DNA of 64,000 bases, from the IMG/VR virus record IMGVR_UViG_3300020420_000721, positions 1 through 64,000 of that record; one strand, 5' to 3'. Numbering within the stretch: the stretch's first letter is position 1; each line of letters begins with the position of its first letter. Positions 24,112 through 33,137 of this stretch are shown here, piece by piece. The notes under the pieces are model-generated. The model was given only the letters and a program-made list of their open reading frames with translations. It made no database searches and had not been told where the DNA came from. This DNA comes from a virus. The position numbers and the translations under genes were made by a program.

Positions 24112-24452
24112 TAATGATTTCGTTTCCCATCAAATACACAGACAAAATAACAACCATCTTTACCTGCATGAACCCTATGAAAGAATCCATCTTTTATTAA
24201 AACTATACTGCCAGGTTCAACATCATGTATTATCTTTTCTGCGTTTGGACTAATTAATTCTATTTTACCTTCACCTTTAACAAAATAGTAAACTTCTTCT
24301 TGTCCACTATGTGCATGACCCGTAGTACTCTTTCCAGGTTTGAGATCAGTACTACTTAACACTAAATTGTTAAGAGTCTTGTTGTCTTTTAATGTATATG
24401 TTTCATTATCTTTTATGACATCTCCTCCGATGTCTAGTACGTTTAATTTCAT
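24111..24452 (-). CDS. Cupin-domain protein
   Basis: A 113-residue single cupin with metal-binding residues H46, H48, E52 and H92 (TTGHAHSGQEEVYYF and GFFHRVHA). Cupins include isomerases, dioxygenases and sugar-binding proteins. The one here may act on a small metabolite or sugar. Overlaps neighbours by 1-4 bases in the chain that ends with UvsW. Confidence 0.85.
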   Translation of the reverse strand: MKLNVLDIGGDVIKDNETYTLKDNKTLNNLVLSSTDLKPGKSTTGHAHSGQEEVYYFVKGEGKIELISPNAEKIIHDVEPGSIVLIKDGFFHRVHAGKDGCYFVCVFDGKRNH

Positions 24453-24916
24453 TTGAATAACTTTTTTACTTCCTTTAATTCCATACCATGTTGTAACATA
24501 AGATCCTGTATTTCCTCTTTTGGTGTCAAAGAAATATATAGATCACACTCATCATCATTCCATTCAGGATTTTGTTCCTTTACCCATTTTAAAACCTTAT
24601 TGTCCTTACCACGTTTGCCTGGAGCAAGCCACGGATGAAATTGTGCTTTACCTAAGCCTACTACTTGCATTAATTTAAATTGTAATTCAGGATGTGTTCT
24701 AAGAATATTAGAATGTGTATTAACTAATTCATTTGTCCATTCAATGTAATGTGTTTCAAAGTCTTTAATACTATGTTTGACACTACTTAGATATCTAGTG
24801 AGTACCCAGATATTAAGACTTTTCTTTTCTTCATCAGTAAGACTATTGTACCACGTTCTATTCTTAGTATCAATAGCCTGCATTTCAGTTTTAATTGTTA
24901 GTGTAGCTTTATTCAT
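24449..24916 (-). CDS. Conserved phage protein, function unknown
   Basis: A 155-residue helical protein with many tryptophans and lysines. It has the pattern TRYLSSVKHSIKDFETHYIEWTNE and a basic FHPWLAPGKRGKDNK stretch. It seems conserved among marine T4-like phages without assigned role. Lies one base after the 166-residue gene in the coupled chain. Confidence 0.65.
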   Translation of the reverse strand: MNKATLTIKTEMQAIDTKNRTWYNSLTDEEKKSLNIWVLTRYLSSVKHSIKDFETHYIEWTNELVNTHSNILRTHPELQFKLMQVVGLGKAQFHPWLAPGKRGKDNKVLKWVKEQNPEWNDDECDLYISLTPKEEIQDLMLQHGMELKEVKKLFK

Positions 24917-25417
24917 TTACCATATCTCATTTATAGATAATTGCTCTGGAACCTTATTTGCTTCTTTAATAAACAATGCACATGGAGGATTTGCTCCATC
25001 ACATAATGGCACAACCAAAAAATGTCCAAATTTTAATTTAGGAGCATACCATTTATAATCAGTATATACGTTTTCTATTGAAACGTCAAGATATGAAGGG
25101 TTATACCCTTTAATTGGATTAATAACAAAGGCTGTAAATCCTCTATCATTAAGACTCATTAAACTTACTACTTCTGGTTCCCCAACTTCTGCATCACTGA
25201 TAACGATACTCCAGTCTAACGGCACTTGTATTTTATATTCACCTATAGTCATAACTGCCGCTGGGCTATAGAAGCTCTCTAAGAATACTAAAGGAATAAA
25301 ATAGTAATCTATGTTTCCTGGATTTGAATAGTCTAATATACCATATCTTAAATCTTCTACTTGTTCAGGAACTTCATCTAATTCATAGGTGACGTTTTCT
25401 GCTGTCAATATTTTCAT
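24917..25417 (-). CDS. Conserved phage protein, function unknown
   Basis: A 166-residue protein, mostly beta, with the pattern VPLDWSIVISDAEVGEPEVVSLMSLNDRGF. No motif for catalysis. It follows UvsW with a 4-base overlap, and may work in replication or recombination by association. Confidence 0.65.
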   Translation of the reverse strand: MKILTAENVTYELDEVPEQVEDLRYGILDYSNPGNIDYYFIPLVFLESFYSPAAVMTIGEYKIQVPLDWSIVISDAEVGEPEVVSLMSLNDRGFTAFVINPIKGYNPSYLDVSIENVYTDYKWYAPKLKFGHFLVVPLCDGANPPCALFIKEANKVPEQLSINEIW

Positions 25418-26865
25418 TTATAATTAACCTTTTCTATACTGAATGGATAGTTCGCCTCCTTGTAAAATCGTTTACGTTCAGTTAAATGTTTTTTCGAATA
25501 TTTCGCACTAGACGTTATATCCCAAATCTCGACATGGTCCTTATCTTTTGCCTTACGAACTCCACGTCCTATACTTTGTATTACTCTTACAAAACTTTTA
25601 CCAGGCTCAATGAGAACAAGATTAAAAATACGAGGTATATTAATACCCACAGAGGCAACGCCGTATGTAGCGATAACCACATGATTAGTTCCTTCATTAA
25701 TCTCATCATATGCATCTTTCCTATCTGTTGTTTTCATAACCCCACTAACAAATTGAGCATCAGGAAGATACTCAATTAGTAATTCACCAGCTTTAATTCT
25801 ATCAACTAAAACTAAAGTGTTTCCGCTATCAGATATTCTTTTTATCAATTGGCTGATATATTGCATTCTAATTTTATCTGTAGTCAAGTATGTCAATTCA
25901 GTTTGATAATTATTATATACGGCTGTTTCCAGCATTTGGATAACATTTACATGACATTTAGATAAAACTCCTTTATCTTGTAATTCACTTGCTCCTAATC
26001 TGTGTGTTACTTCACCTAAACTAGAAATAAGTCCACATTGTTCATATTCTTCTTTTGGTATTGTACCAGTTAGTCCCCAACGTAAGGGAACGTTAGAAAA
26101 ATCTTTAGTTAACAATTCTTTTAACACCTCGGCTTTTGCCTGATGTACTTCATCTACTATTACACAAACAACATCTTCAGCAAAATCCTGTAGACTGAAT
26201 TCTGATTGTGCTTCTCTAAATTTCTTTTTAATTTGATTTAAACTTTGCCAAGTACAAATTGTGTGAGTTTTTCCAAAATCTTTTCTATCACCAAAATATA
26301 CTCCAACATCTAATCCCATATTTTTATAGTCTTCATAAGTTTGTGTTACAAGACTTTTATTAGGAACAATAACAATAGTTCTACCATACTGTTCTACTTG
26401 ATGACTAAGAGCGGCTGTGATAAGTGTTTTACCTGCACCTGTAGCAATTTCTTGTAAACAGTGAGGAGTAGCCAGATATTTGTTAATAACTTCTACTTGA
26501 TAATCTCTTAACTCTATAGGTTGTCCTTCTGCAGGATGTCCTTTAGGCCATGATATTTCTTTATATGTGTCTTTTGTAATTTCTGGAAAATCCCAAGTAT
26601 ATTGTTTTCTATTATCTACAATAACTGGTTCATATCCTGCATCTATTATAGTTGGTAATATCTTTTCTAATAGATTAATAAATGTAACCCCACCTACTGT
26701 GAAATAACTGATGCAACCGTCCCAACGTCCTAACTTATAGGCTGGTACATGATAAGCATAAGGCAGAAAGAACTTTAGTTTCTTTTCACACTTTCTCCTA
26801 GTGTCAAGATCCAAGCCCTCAACCTTACAATTTACCTCATCTTTCAGAATTATCTCACATCTCAT
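25414..26865 (-). CDS. uvsW: UvsW-type recombination helicase
   Basis: Superfamily 2 ATP-dependent helicase that remodels branched DNA and controls the switch from origin to recombination-dependent replication in T4. 483 residues. Walker A is ATGAGKTLI, the DEVH box is VDEVHQAK and the arginine-containing motif VI is QSIGRGVRKAK. The N-terminal domain (about 1-110) corresponds to the UvsW DNA-binding part. Promoter 26873-26900 puts the -10 box 7 bases before the ATG. Confidence 0.95.
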   Translation of the reverse strand: MRCEIILKDEVNCKVEGLDLDTRRKCEKKLKFFLPYAYHVPAYKLGRWDGCISYFTVGGVTFINLLEKILPTIIDAGYEPVIVDNRKQYTWDFPEITKDTYKEISWPKGHPAEGQPIELRDYQVEVINKYLATPHCLQEIATGAGKTLITAALSHQVEQYGRTIVIVPNKSLVTQTYEDYKNMGLDVGVYFGDRKDFGKTHTICTWQSLNQIKKKFREAQSEFSLQDFAEDVVCVIVDEVHQAKAEVLKELLTKDFSNVPLRWGLTGTIPKEEYEQCGLISSLGEVTHRLGASELQDKGVLSKCHVNVIQMLETAVYNNYQTELTYLTTDKIRMQYISQLIKRISDSGNTLVLVDRIKAGELLIEYLPDAQFVSGVMKTTDRKDAYDEINEGTNHVVIATYGVASVGINIPRIFNLVLIEPGKSFVRVIQSIGRGVRKAKDKDHVEIWDITSSAKYSKKHLTERKRFYKEANYPFSIEKVNYK

Positions 26866-26872
26866 ATTGTTT

Positions 26873-26900
26873 ATTATACAGGTATTACCATAATTGTCAA
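26873..26900 (-). promoter_or_regulatory. Early promoter of uvsW, leaderless layout
   Basis: Minus strand TTGACA (26895-26900), a 16-bp spacer and TATAAT (26873-26878). The -10 box ends 7 bases before ATG 26865; no Shine-Dalgarno is present between. Strong promoter sequence for the seven-gene coupled chain below it. Confidence 0.75.
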
Positions 26901-26941
26901 TGTATTTAACCGTCTAGAACCGGTTTTAGAATAAAAAAGTA

Positions 26942-26970
26942 GAAAAAAAGGCCCACCGAAGTGGGCCTTC
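26942..26970 (-). terminator. Rho-independent terminator of the AAA+ gene
   Basis: Nine-bp stem AAGGCCCAC/GTGGGCCTT with a 4-base loop, followed on the minus strand by a run of T. It closes the AAA+ gene (stop at 26988) and sits before the uvsW promoter. Confidence 0.92.
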
Positions 26971-26987
26971 CAAGTTAAAAGGGGGAG

Positions 26988-27839
26988 TTAGACCCTTTTC
27001 ATGCAAGTTGCTTGAACCATTGCCTGCCATTTAGCTGACATTGACTTCTTAAGATCAGCAACCTTACAAACCATTCTTAAGGATATTTCTCTCATCCTAT
27101 CCTTATTATCGAAGATGTAATCTAGAATTTCCTGTTCCTCTTCTTTACTGAACTGGTATTCTTTAAGCATACCATCAGCAACAATTTGTTTACATCTTAG
27201 CATTTTCTCCCTAGTAGTATCCATTGTCAAATCCAAATAGTGACATCTTGACATAATAGCATCTAGGTGATCTTTAATTTTACCTCTAACATTATCAAAT
27301 TTAAGGTTAGTAATAAAAATAACTGAACCATTAAATTCGAAAGTATCAGGAATACCTTCACGTCTTAGTAAAGAGGAATCTGTGTTCCAGCTTAACTTTC
27401 TTTTCTTACTTGAGTCTAAAGCCGCCTTAAGTAAGTTCAATGAAGTCTCATCATATAGTACTGTATCACAATCATCAAGTACTAGAACATTAGACTTATC
27501 TGAATATGTGTAAAGTAACTTGTACAAACCAATTGCACTAGCGGCACCTTTTTCAATAGCAAACCTAAGTTTGTTACCAGCAAGTTTGTCAAACAAGTTA
27601 TTCTTTTCTAAAACTTCTTCAACACCAAAACTTTTACCAACACCTGGAGGGCCAGTTACTACCATACCTCTAACAACACCATCTATTGAAGCCTGTGTCA
27701 TTTCAGTTAGTATTTCAAATCTATCTCTCAATCGAGAAATAATCTGTTCATCTGTTTCTTTTGGATTATCAACTGCTTGGTTGACTACCTCTAAAAGAAC
27801 CTCACCTTTTTTATTTTTTCTTTGTAGCTTGGTTTTCAT
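26988..27839 (-). CDS. AAA+ family ATPase
   Basis: A 283-residue ATPase. Walker A is GPPGVGKS (63-70), Walker B is VLVLDDCD and a C-terminal helical lid follows. It resembles a phage family of small AAA+ proteins; the target is unknown. It is not the gp44 clamp loader by length. GGAG lies before ATG 27839, and a duplicated early promoter segment starts it (27840-27961). The clear terminator right after its stop makes this a single-gene unit. Confidence 0.88.
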   Translation of the reverse strand: MKTKLQRKNKKGEVLLEVVNQAVDNPKETDEQIISRLRDRFEILTEMTQASIDGVVRGMVVTGPPGVGKSFGVEEVLEKNNLFDKLAGNKLRFAIEKGAASAIGLYKLLYTYSDKSNVLVLDDCDTVLYDETSLNLLKAALDSSKKRKLSWNTDSSLLRREGIPDTFEFNGSVIFITNLKFDNVRGKIKDHLDAIMSRCHYLDLTMDTTREKMLRCKQIVADGMLKEYQFSKEEEQEILDYIFDNKDRMREISLRMVCKVADLKKSMSAKWQAMVQATCMKRV

Positions 27840-27961
27840 TTTAACTCCTTTTGTTTAACTTATATATACTACTCTATACTAAGATGCCTTACTTGTCAAG
27901 AAAAAAGTTGATCTATAACCCCTTGATTTTACTGACTTTTCGAAAAAAGTTGAAAAAGATT
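27840..27961 (-). repeat. Promoter segment, copy 1 (duplicate of 29218-29338)
   Basis: This intergenic segment and 29218-29338 share the leader (AACTCCTTTTGTTTAACTTA on the plus strand), the -35 region with TGTCAAGAAAAAAGTT and T-rich stretches beyond. Copy 1 has TTGACA (27894-27899), a 17-bp spacer and TAGAGT (27871-27876). The spacer carries TAAG...CTTA half-sites. It drives the AAA+ gene. Confidence 0.7.
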
Positions 27962-27969
27962 TCACTTTT

Positions 27970-28671
27970 TTATGCATCTAGTACCTTAACTCTGTTAAAC
28001 ATTGTCTCTTTACAACGTGTATATTTGCTAATTTCGTGTTTATTGACTGTACCACGAATCTTAATAATCTTCCCATCTAGTATATCACTAAGATCTGGTT
28101 GATCTCTCCACCAAAACTTAATAACATCTTCCTTATTATGGACAGTAGTAATCATATATACACTACTACTCTGGATAAACTTTACATCAATAACTTCAAC
28201 TTCAATATCATAACGTTTACGAGCATCACCAAAAAACTTACTAGAAGCACGTAACTTTTCATAACGATCTTCAACTTCTGCACGTTTACGATCTATATTA
28301 TGCATATGAGGCAAACTTGCTAGAACACTAACATGAAAGTTTGAAAGCTCTGGAGCATTTAAAGCATCAGCAAGACCTTTTTCAAAACTTTTTAGTTCAC
28401 CACCAAACTTCTTCATCATAAGTTTTCCATTAAACTTATCTACAATAGACTTGGCATCTTCCATAAATGTATCTGCACGTGAACCATTTTCAACTAGTTC
28501 ATTAATAACTGTTTTGTTATCTTTAATAACAGTTTTCTTATCACCATCAACTTTAGTATAACCCTCGCCACTACGAATAAATCCTTGTTTACGATAAACC
28601 TGAAGAGCAAGAGCAGTGATATCCATTGCTGAATAGTCAGAAAATTTATTAGTCTTTTTATTTTTAGGCAT
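27970..28671 (-). CDS. Possible OB-fold protein, function unknown
   Basis: About 233 residues. N-terminal helical half, C-terminal half beta-rich (EVEVIDVKFIQSSSVYMITT...GKIIKIRGTV), resembling an OB-fold with basic residues. ssDNA or RNA binding is plausible. Several start ATGs lie close together; I take 28671 (MPKNKK), 6 bases after GGAG. It overlaps the preceding small gene. Confidence 0.65.
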   Translation of the reverse strand: MPKNKKTNKFSDYSAMDITALALQVYRKQGFIRSGEGYTKVDGDKKTVIKDNKTVINELVENGSRADTFMEDAKSIVDKFNGKLMMKKFGGELKSFEKGLADALNAPELSNFHVSVLASLPHMHNIDRKRAEVEDRYEKLRASSKFFGDARKRYDIEVEVIDVKFIQSSSVYMITTVHNKEDVIKFWWRDQPDLSDILDGKIIKIRGTVNKHEISKYTRCKETMFNRVKVLDA

Positions 28672-28864
28672 TTTCATCTCCATTCCTTTTCATAAGAGCT
28701 TTCCAATCCTCATATGGGATATACATATCTGTATCTGGATCATAATATGATCCTTCTGTGGCATCATAATATACTACTTTGCCAGCGGCAGTTTGGAAAG
28801 GACCCTCAAGTCCTTGCCTTGCTACATATTTCTTTGGGATATCTGGAAGGATATAGTAACCCAT
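28664..28864 (-). CDS. Small acidic protein, function unknown
   Basis: 66 residues from ATG 28864 (MGYYILPDIP), which has GGAG 8 bases before it; an upstream ATG reading is unlikely because it lies inside the preceding gap and lacks a site. Tyr/Asp-rich with two YYD motifs. It overlaps the OB-like gene by 8 bases. Confidence 0.65.
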   Translation of the reverse strand: MGYYILPDIPKKYVARQGLEGPFQTAAGKVVYYDATEGSYYDPDTDMYIPYEDWKALMKRNGDENA

Positions 28865-28878
28865 TAAACAATCTCCTA

Positions 28879-29217
28879 TTAGTTTAAGTAAAGTGGACCT
28901 GTCCATCTAACAGTATATCCACCATCTAAAATGTTACCTCTTGGGGCATTCATAGCAGGTGCATTCCAACCTGCGGCTTTTAGGATATCACCTTTTCTAA
29001 ATTTTGGATGATTATCTGTAGCAACAATAAAACCCCAAACACTGTTTTCTCTGATAATTTTAATGTATTTCTTACCCTGCTTCACTTGAACATTATCATA
29101 AAAATTATCTAATACACCTTGGCTATATGAACTAATTTCCCTTTTGCCATTCTGTGTAGTCCAGTTTTCGTAATCTTTTTTGATATCTGCTAAAAGTGTG
29201 TCTATTTGGTTTTGCAT
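28879..29217 (-). CDS. Conserved small protein, function unknown
   Basis: A protein of 112 residues with an N-terminal helix and a C-terminal beta part that ends in VRWTGPLYLN. The pattern GDILKAAGWNAPAMNAPRGNIL suggests a small enzyme-like or binding fold, but I cannot name it. First gene after promoter copy 2; an early unit of three genes with the next two. Confidence 0.65.
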   Translation of the reverse strand: MQNQIDTLLADIKKDYENWTTQNGKREISSYSQGVLDNFYDNVQVKQGKKYIKIIRENSVWGFIVATDNHPKFRKGDILKAAGWNAPAMNAPRGNILDGGYTVRWTGPLYLN

Positions 29218-29338
29218 TGTAACTCCTTTTGTTTAACTTATACTCTTATAATATAGTAAGATGTCTTACCTGTCAAGAAAAAAGTTCGATAAAAAAGCCA
29301 ATAAAATCAAGGCCTTTCAAAAAAAGTTGAAAAAAAGT
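29218..29338 (-). repeat. Promoter segment, copy 2 (duplicate of 27840-27961)
   Basis: Minus strand TTGACA (29271-29276), a 17-bp spacer and TATTAT (29248-29253). The spacer is an inverted repeat GTAAGA-CA-TCTTAC, an operator-like palindrome; copy 1 keeps the inner part. A terminator-like hairpin (29290-29318) lies upstream. Confidence 0.75.
29290..29318 (-). terminator. Terminator-like hairpin after the oxygenase gene
   Basis: Minus strand AAAGGCC...GGCTTT with one bulged base, followed by T-run. Ends the operon whose last gene stops at 29339. Moderate stem. Confidence 0.5.
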
Positions 29339-29968
29339 TTATATTTTTGGAAGTTTTTTGCGAGAGCCAAACCCTATTATGGATAATTTCCAGGGTCCTC
29401 CCATTTTTGAGGGTAGTTCTTTGTCTTTTAAGAACCAACTGCTATTATGCCATTGTTTTGTATTAAAAACATATGCTGTCTGTGTATTCCATTTGTATAT
29501 GTCTAATGCTTTTAAGTCATATACTTGTTTTCTATATTTTACGCCTTTTGGAAAGTGTAAAAATAATTGAGGATCAAAAAATTCTTTAGTCTGCCAATCT
29601 ATTATATTACTGTCATCTTCATTTCTCATTGCATTATGTTTATACATAAGTTTATCTTCTGTAAATTTATCATAACTAATAGTGTATGGGTGTAAACAAG
29701 TCCAGTATAAAGGAATAATAACTCCAGCTACTAACTCATAACCTTTTTCATCTACAGTATAATCAGTGTGTAAACCTACTGGAACACTACTTTGAAAATA
29801 TTCAAAATTCCAGTTAAGTCCTGGCAGTAGATCTATTTTGTCATCTACTGGTGCAAATTTATTTAGATTTTTATATCCACGACGTTTAACTTCTTTAGAA
29901 ACCATTAAGCCCATGGCTTTCTTTTTATGATATTCAATATCTAAATCGTGTTCATATGTACCAAACAT
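29339..29968 (-). CDS. Possible 2OG-Fe(II) oxygenase
   Basis: A 209-residue protein with the first iron motif H67-x-D69 in GLHTDYTVD and a candidate third ligand H174 in KQWHNSSW, separated by a beta-rich core. A basic residue near 194-203 (KLSIIGFGSRK) could bind 2-oxoglutarate. The spacing is suitable for the double-stranded beta-helix family. It is the last gene of the six-gene radical SAM operon; it follows the 80-residue gene by an overlap in the ATAAATG junction. Confidence 0.6.
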   Translation of the reverse strand: MFGTYEHDLDIEYHKKKAMGLMVSKEVKRRGYKNLNKFAPVDDKIDLLPGLNWNFEYFQSSVPVGLHTDYTVDEKGYELVAGVIIPLYWTCLHPYTISYDKFTEDKLMYKHNAMRNEDDSNIIDWQTKEFFDPQLFLHFPKGVKYRKQVYDLKALDIYKWNTQTAYVFNTKQWHNSSWFLKDKELPSKMGGPWKLSIIGFGSRKKLPKI

Positions 29969-30211
29969 TTATTCTTTAAATTTTTCCATTTGTTCTTTAG
30001 TCCATCTATTACCTTTGTAATCTCTATCACGAAAGGGTAAAGGCATTCTGTCTACATAAAGTTTATTAGGACATGAATACTCTTTTAGTGTTCTAGCGAA
30101 CTCTTTTGTTGAGTCTATACATTGATAAAAACAAAGTAGATCTTTTTCAACAATCATTTCATTCTTTATAGAGCATTGTAACATTCCTGCTACTGCTAGT
30201 TCTAATACCAT
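29969..30211 (-). CDS. Small Cys-containing protein, function unknown
   Basis: An 80-residue protein with four cysteines (about 13, 27, 31 and 47), a hydrophobic N-terminus and a very basic/acidic C-terminus. It is between DadA-like and oxygenase genes and overlaps DadA by one base. Candidates are an enzyme partner or substrate peptide of the radical SAM operon; neither can be shown. Confidence 0.55.
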   Translation of the reverse strand: MVLELAVAGMLQCSIKNEMIVEKDLLCFYQCIDSTKEFARTLKEYSCPNKLYVDRMPLPFRDRDYKGNRWTKEQMEKFKE

Positions 30212-31362
30212 TAGTTATCCTTTCCAATTTGTTTTGCTATCAACGATGCAGTATAAGCTGATAATGTCCAACCTAAATGCCCGTGACCAGTATTATAGTA
30301 TATATTCTTATTGTACTTATTCTGTTTAATTATGGGCATCATATTTGGTGTCATGGGCCTTAACCCTGCCCAAGGAGTAATGTGTTCTGTATTAATTCCA
30401 GGAAACATTCTTTCGCTCCAATTTATTAATGGCATAATTCTACTTCGTATAATATCTGTATTATATCCATTAAATTCTGCGGTACCTGCTACTCTTAATC
30501 TATCCTCACCTAATCTACTTGTAACAATTTTCGCTTCATCGTCTAGCATACTTGTCCATGGTGCTACATCAGGATTTTGAATAGTTATAGAATATCCTTT
30601 TACAGGATATATAGGTAAATCATCACCTACTGTTTTTGCCAATTCTCTACTATGAACTCCTGCACAAACAACAATAGGAATATTCAATCTTATACTTGTA
30701 AGTTCTGCTTGTATATGTTTTACTTTATATTTTGTTTGTAATACATGAAACAAATTAATACAAAATTTATGAATATCTCCTGTAAAGTCAGTTTCGTTAA
30801 AAAACCCACCTAATAGTTTAGGAGGTGGAACTAATGCTGGTTCTATTTCTAAACATTCTTTTGCTGATACTTGCCACCTATCCAGGCCTGCTTTTCTGTA
30901 TAGTTTATTAACTTTTTTAGCATTATCAAATTCTTTTTGATTAGTATAGATATGTAGAATACCTTTTTCAACCATATCAAACTGTATATCTTCTTCTTTT
31001 GCTATTTGTTTATAAAGTGTATGAGCTTTTAATGCCCATTCGCAAGTTTTACTTGTATTATGATTTGCTTCAGGAATAGCTCTTATAAATTTGTAAATCC
31101 AACTGTATTTGTCTATACTAAAACTTGGATTAAACTTTAAAGGAGCATCATCTTTTAGAAGCCATTTAATTCCTTTGCCTATATTCCGCCAACTATTCCA
31201 GGTTTCAGCATTGCTGGCACTGAGTTGACCACCATTTGCATAACTGGTCGCCATTGCTGGATATTTTCTCTTGTCGTAAATTACTACTTCGTGACCTGCT
31301 TTCGCTAGGAAGTAAGCAGTGGTGATACCTGTAATTCCGGCACCAACTACGGCAATTTTCAT
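30211..31362 (-). CDS. FAD-dependent amine/D-amino acid oxidoreductase (DadA-like)
   Basis: A 383-residue flavoenzyme of the DadA/glycine oxidase type. The N-terminal dinucleotide motif VVGAGITGITTAYFLAKAG binds FAD; SYANGGQLS matches the DadA start; the C-terminus has GLRPMTPNMMPII and NTGHGHLGW. It should oxidise an amino acid or amine, passing electrons to an acceptor. In DadA the substrate is a D-amino acid. GGAG lies 11 bases before ATG 31362. It sits between the PLP enzyme and the 80-residue protein in a tight operon. Confidence 0.85.
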   Translation of the reverse strand: MKIAVVGAGITGITTAYFLAKAGHEVVIYDKRKYPAMATSYANGGQLSASNAETWNSWRNIGKGIKWLLKDDAPLKFNPSFSIDKYSWIYKFIRAIPEANHNTSKTCEWALKAHTLYKQIAKEEDIQFDMVEKGILHIYTNQKEFDNAKKVNKLYRKAGLDRWQVSAKECLEIEPALVPPPKLLGGFFNETDFTGDIHKFCINLFHVLQTKYKVKHIQAELTSIRLNIPIVVCAGVHSRELAKTVGDDLPIYPVKGYSITIQNPDVAPWTSMLDDEAKIVTSRLGEDRLRVAGTAEFNGYNTDIIRSRIMPLINWSERMFPGINTEHITPWAGLRPMTPNMMPIIKQNKYNKNIYYNTGHGHLGWTLSAYTASLIAKQIGKDN

Positions 31363-31380
31363 GATACATTATTCTCCTTG

Positions 31381-32250
31381 TTATTTGTTGTCCCACTTTT
31401 TGTCAATTAATAGACGCATAGGTAGTCGTGTACCTACATTTATATCATTATGTTTAGCAATATGAATTGCATCTGTTTCTTCTAGTCCTAAATCATAACA
31501 CACTCTTGAATAGGTGTCACTATATTTGTTCCACAAAAAATCGGAACTAAAATGTTCCATCATCTTTATACCTATCCATTGATCACTAACATTGTGATAA
31601 CCATATTCATTCATTATACTAATAGGTCCTTTTATTTTTTCTCTACTGTATCTTATTCCAATACGTTGATTGCCCATTGCTAGGCTTTTACTTAAACTGA
31701 TACTCACTGTTTGGATAGCTGGATGACTACAGTCTAATTCAAAATTACGAACACAACCAAACCAAGCACCATCTATATGTACTGCTATTTTATTATGCCA
31801 ACAATGATCCAACATACTATACATATCTTGAATATAGTTAGTAGTGAAACAATTTGGTAAACTGACAATTAAAATATCCCCTGGCTGTAATTGAGTATAG
31901 TGTTCAATAACTTTTATTTTTTGTTCTAATCTCCAATGATATTTATACTCAAAGTTATATACTGCAATGTTACCTTTATGTAAAAAATGCAATTCATCAA
32001 GAGTGTGTGTTACTCCCAATATTGAATCTTTGTAGGGGAAACTATCAAGACCAAAATATTCACATTGTTTATGACTTTTTATCCAGCTATCAATTTGAGA
32101 TAGAAATTCTGCATTATATTCTTTTCCTCTTTTAGGATAAGTTTCTAATGTTAATTTTTTTCTAAATTTAATAAACTCATCTAAATTAATAGGTCTAGGA
32201 CGATGTGTTCTTAAATCATCTAATGTTATGCTCTGATAGGTTCTTTCCAT
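31381..32250 (-). CDS. PLP-dependent aminotransferase-like protein
   Basis: A 289-residue fold-type I PLP enzyme, compact compared with usual aminotransferases (~400). Visible PLP residues are N133 (LPNCFTTN), D160 and W163 (VHIDGAWFG), K188 (SLSKSLA, Schiff base) and R197 nearby. Activity on an amino acid, perhaps transamination or decarboxylation, is likely. It overlaps the preceding radical SAM gene by 25 bases. Confidence 0.75.
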   Translation of the reverse strand: MERTYQSITLDDLRTHRPRPINLDEFIKFRKKLTLETYPKRGKEYNAEFLSQIDSWIKSHKQCEYFGLDSFPYKDSILGVTHTLDELHFLHKGNIAVYNFEYKYHWRLEQKIKVIEHYTQLQPGDILIVSLPNCFTTNYIQDMYSMLDHCWHNKIAVHIDGAWFGCVRNFELDCSHPAIQTVSISLSKSLAMGNQRIGIRYSREKIKGPISIMNEYGYHNVSDQWIGIKMMEHFSSDFLWNKYSDTYSRVCYDLGLEETDAIHIAKHNDINVGTRLPMRLLIDKKWDNK

Positions 32251-33137
32251 TTTTCTATTATCGCGTCTAATTTACAAGGACAATATGTTACATTACACGT
32301 TATCTCCTTTTCTGGCATCTCATATTCTCCAAATATATTACCAATTTTTCCGCCAACTGTTTGTGTACATCTATATATGTCACCAGTTTTATCAACAAAT
32401 AATCTCTTTAATCCTGCCATACATTTCCAACCATTAAATTTATGTTGATCATTAGCTTGTAATTCAGCCCAATGTTTTTTGTAGCCATCAACAAAAATTT
32501 TACGTGGAATATCCCATTCAATACCAAACGGTTTTTGTCCAATGTGTCTGGCGTTTATAGCCCAATCTTTTTGTTCTTGATTGAAGTCCATAAGGTCAGG
32601 TTTCTCAATATTTTGCCGTGTTAGTCTAGGTATCACACTTACCTTTAATTGTTTTAATCTGTTATGTAATTTTTTAGCACGTTCAAAGTTTTCTGGAGTA
32701 ACCATTAACGGAACATTTACAGTAGTTCTTTCATGTAATACTTCTGCTACACGATAAAAATGATCATCATCAGCTTCTTCACTATGCCAACTTAAAAAAA
32801 TAAAACAATTCTTTTTAGTATGAAAATTTTCCCAATAACGAATTGTACGACTTGCATTTGTAGAAAATTCTATAAACGTATTGTCGTTACTAATAGTATC
32901 TATGAAATCTGAAAATTTTGGTTGCAATGTTGGTTCGCCTCCTAATATTTCAACATAGACATACTTATTACGTTTTTCAACTTCCTTAATAAAATTTATC
33001 CATGGAGTCCAGTTATCACTCCAACGGTAACTACCATCTCTATGATAATCGTTACAATATGAACAATTATAATTACAGACATTGTGTGTGAATAAAGTAA
33101 CTATTGCACAATCAGGATTATTATTATCTAGACGCAT
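32226..33137 (-). CDS. Radical SAM enzyme A, SPASM-like
   Basis: A 303-residue radical SAM protein. The 4Fe-4S motif is C21-x3-C25-x2-C28 (CNYNCSYC), followed by GGEP (66-69). C-terminal cysteines (WKCMAG, YRCTQ, TCNVTYCPC) may hold an auxiliary cluster as in SPASM enzymes, many of which modify peptides. It overlaps enzyme B by 14 bases. GGA lies before its ATG. The substrate is unknown. Confidence 0.85.
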   Translation of the reverse strand: MRLDNNNPDCAIVTLFTHNVCNYNCSYCNDYHRDGSYRWSDNWTPWINFIKEVEKRNKYVYVEILGGEPTLQPKFSDFIDTISNDNTFIEFSTNASRTIRYWENFHTKKNCFIFLSWHSEEADDDHFYRVAEVLHERTTVNVPLMVTPENFERAKKLHNRLKQLKVSVIPRLTRQNIEKPDLMDFNQEQKDWAINARHIGQKPFGIEWDIPRKIFVDGYKKHWAELQANDQHKFNGWKCMAGLKRLFVDKTGDIYRCTQTVGGKIGNIFGEYEMPEKEITCNVTYCPCKLDAIIEKWKEPIRA

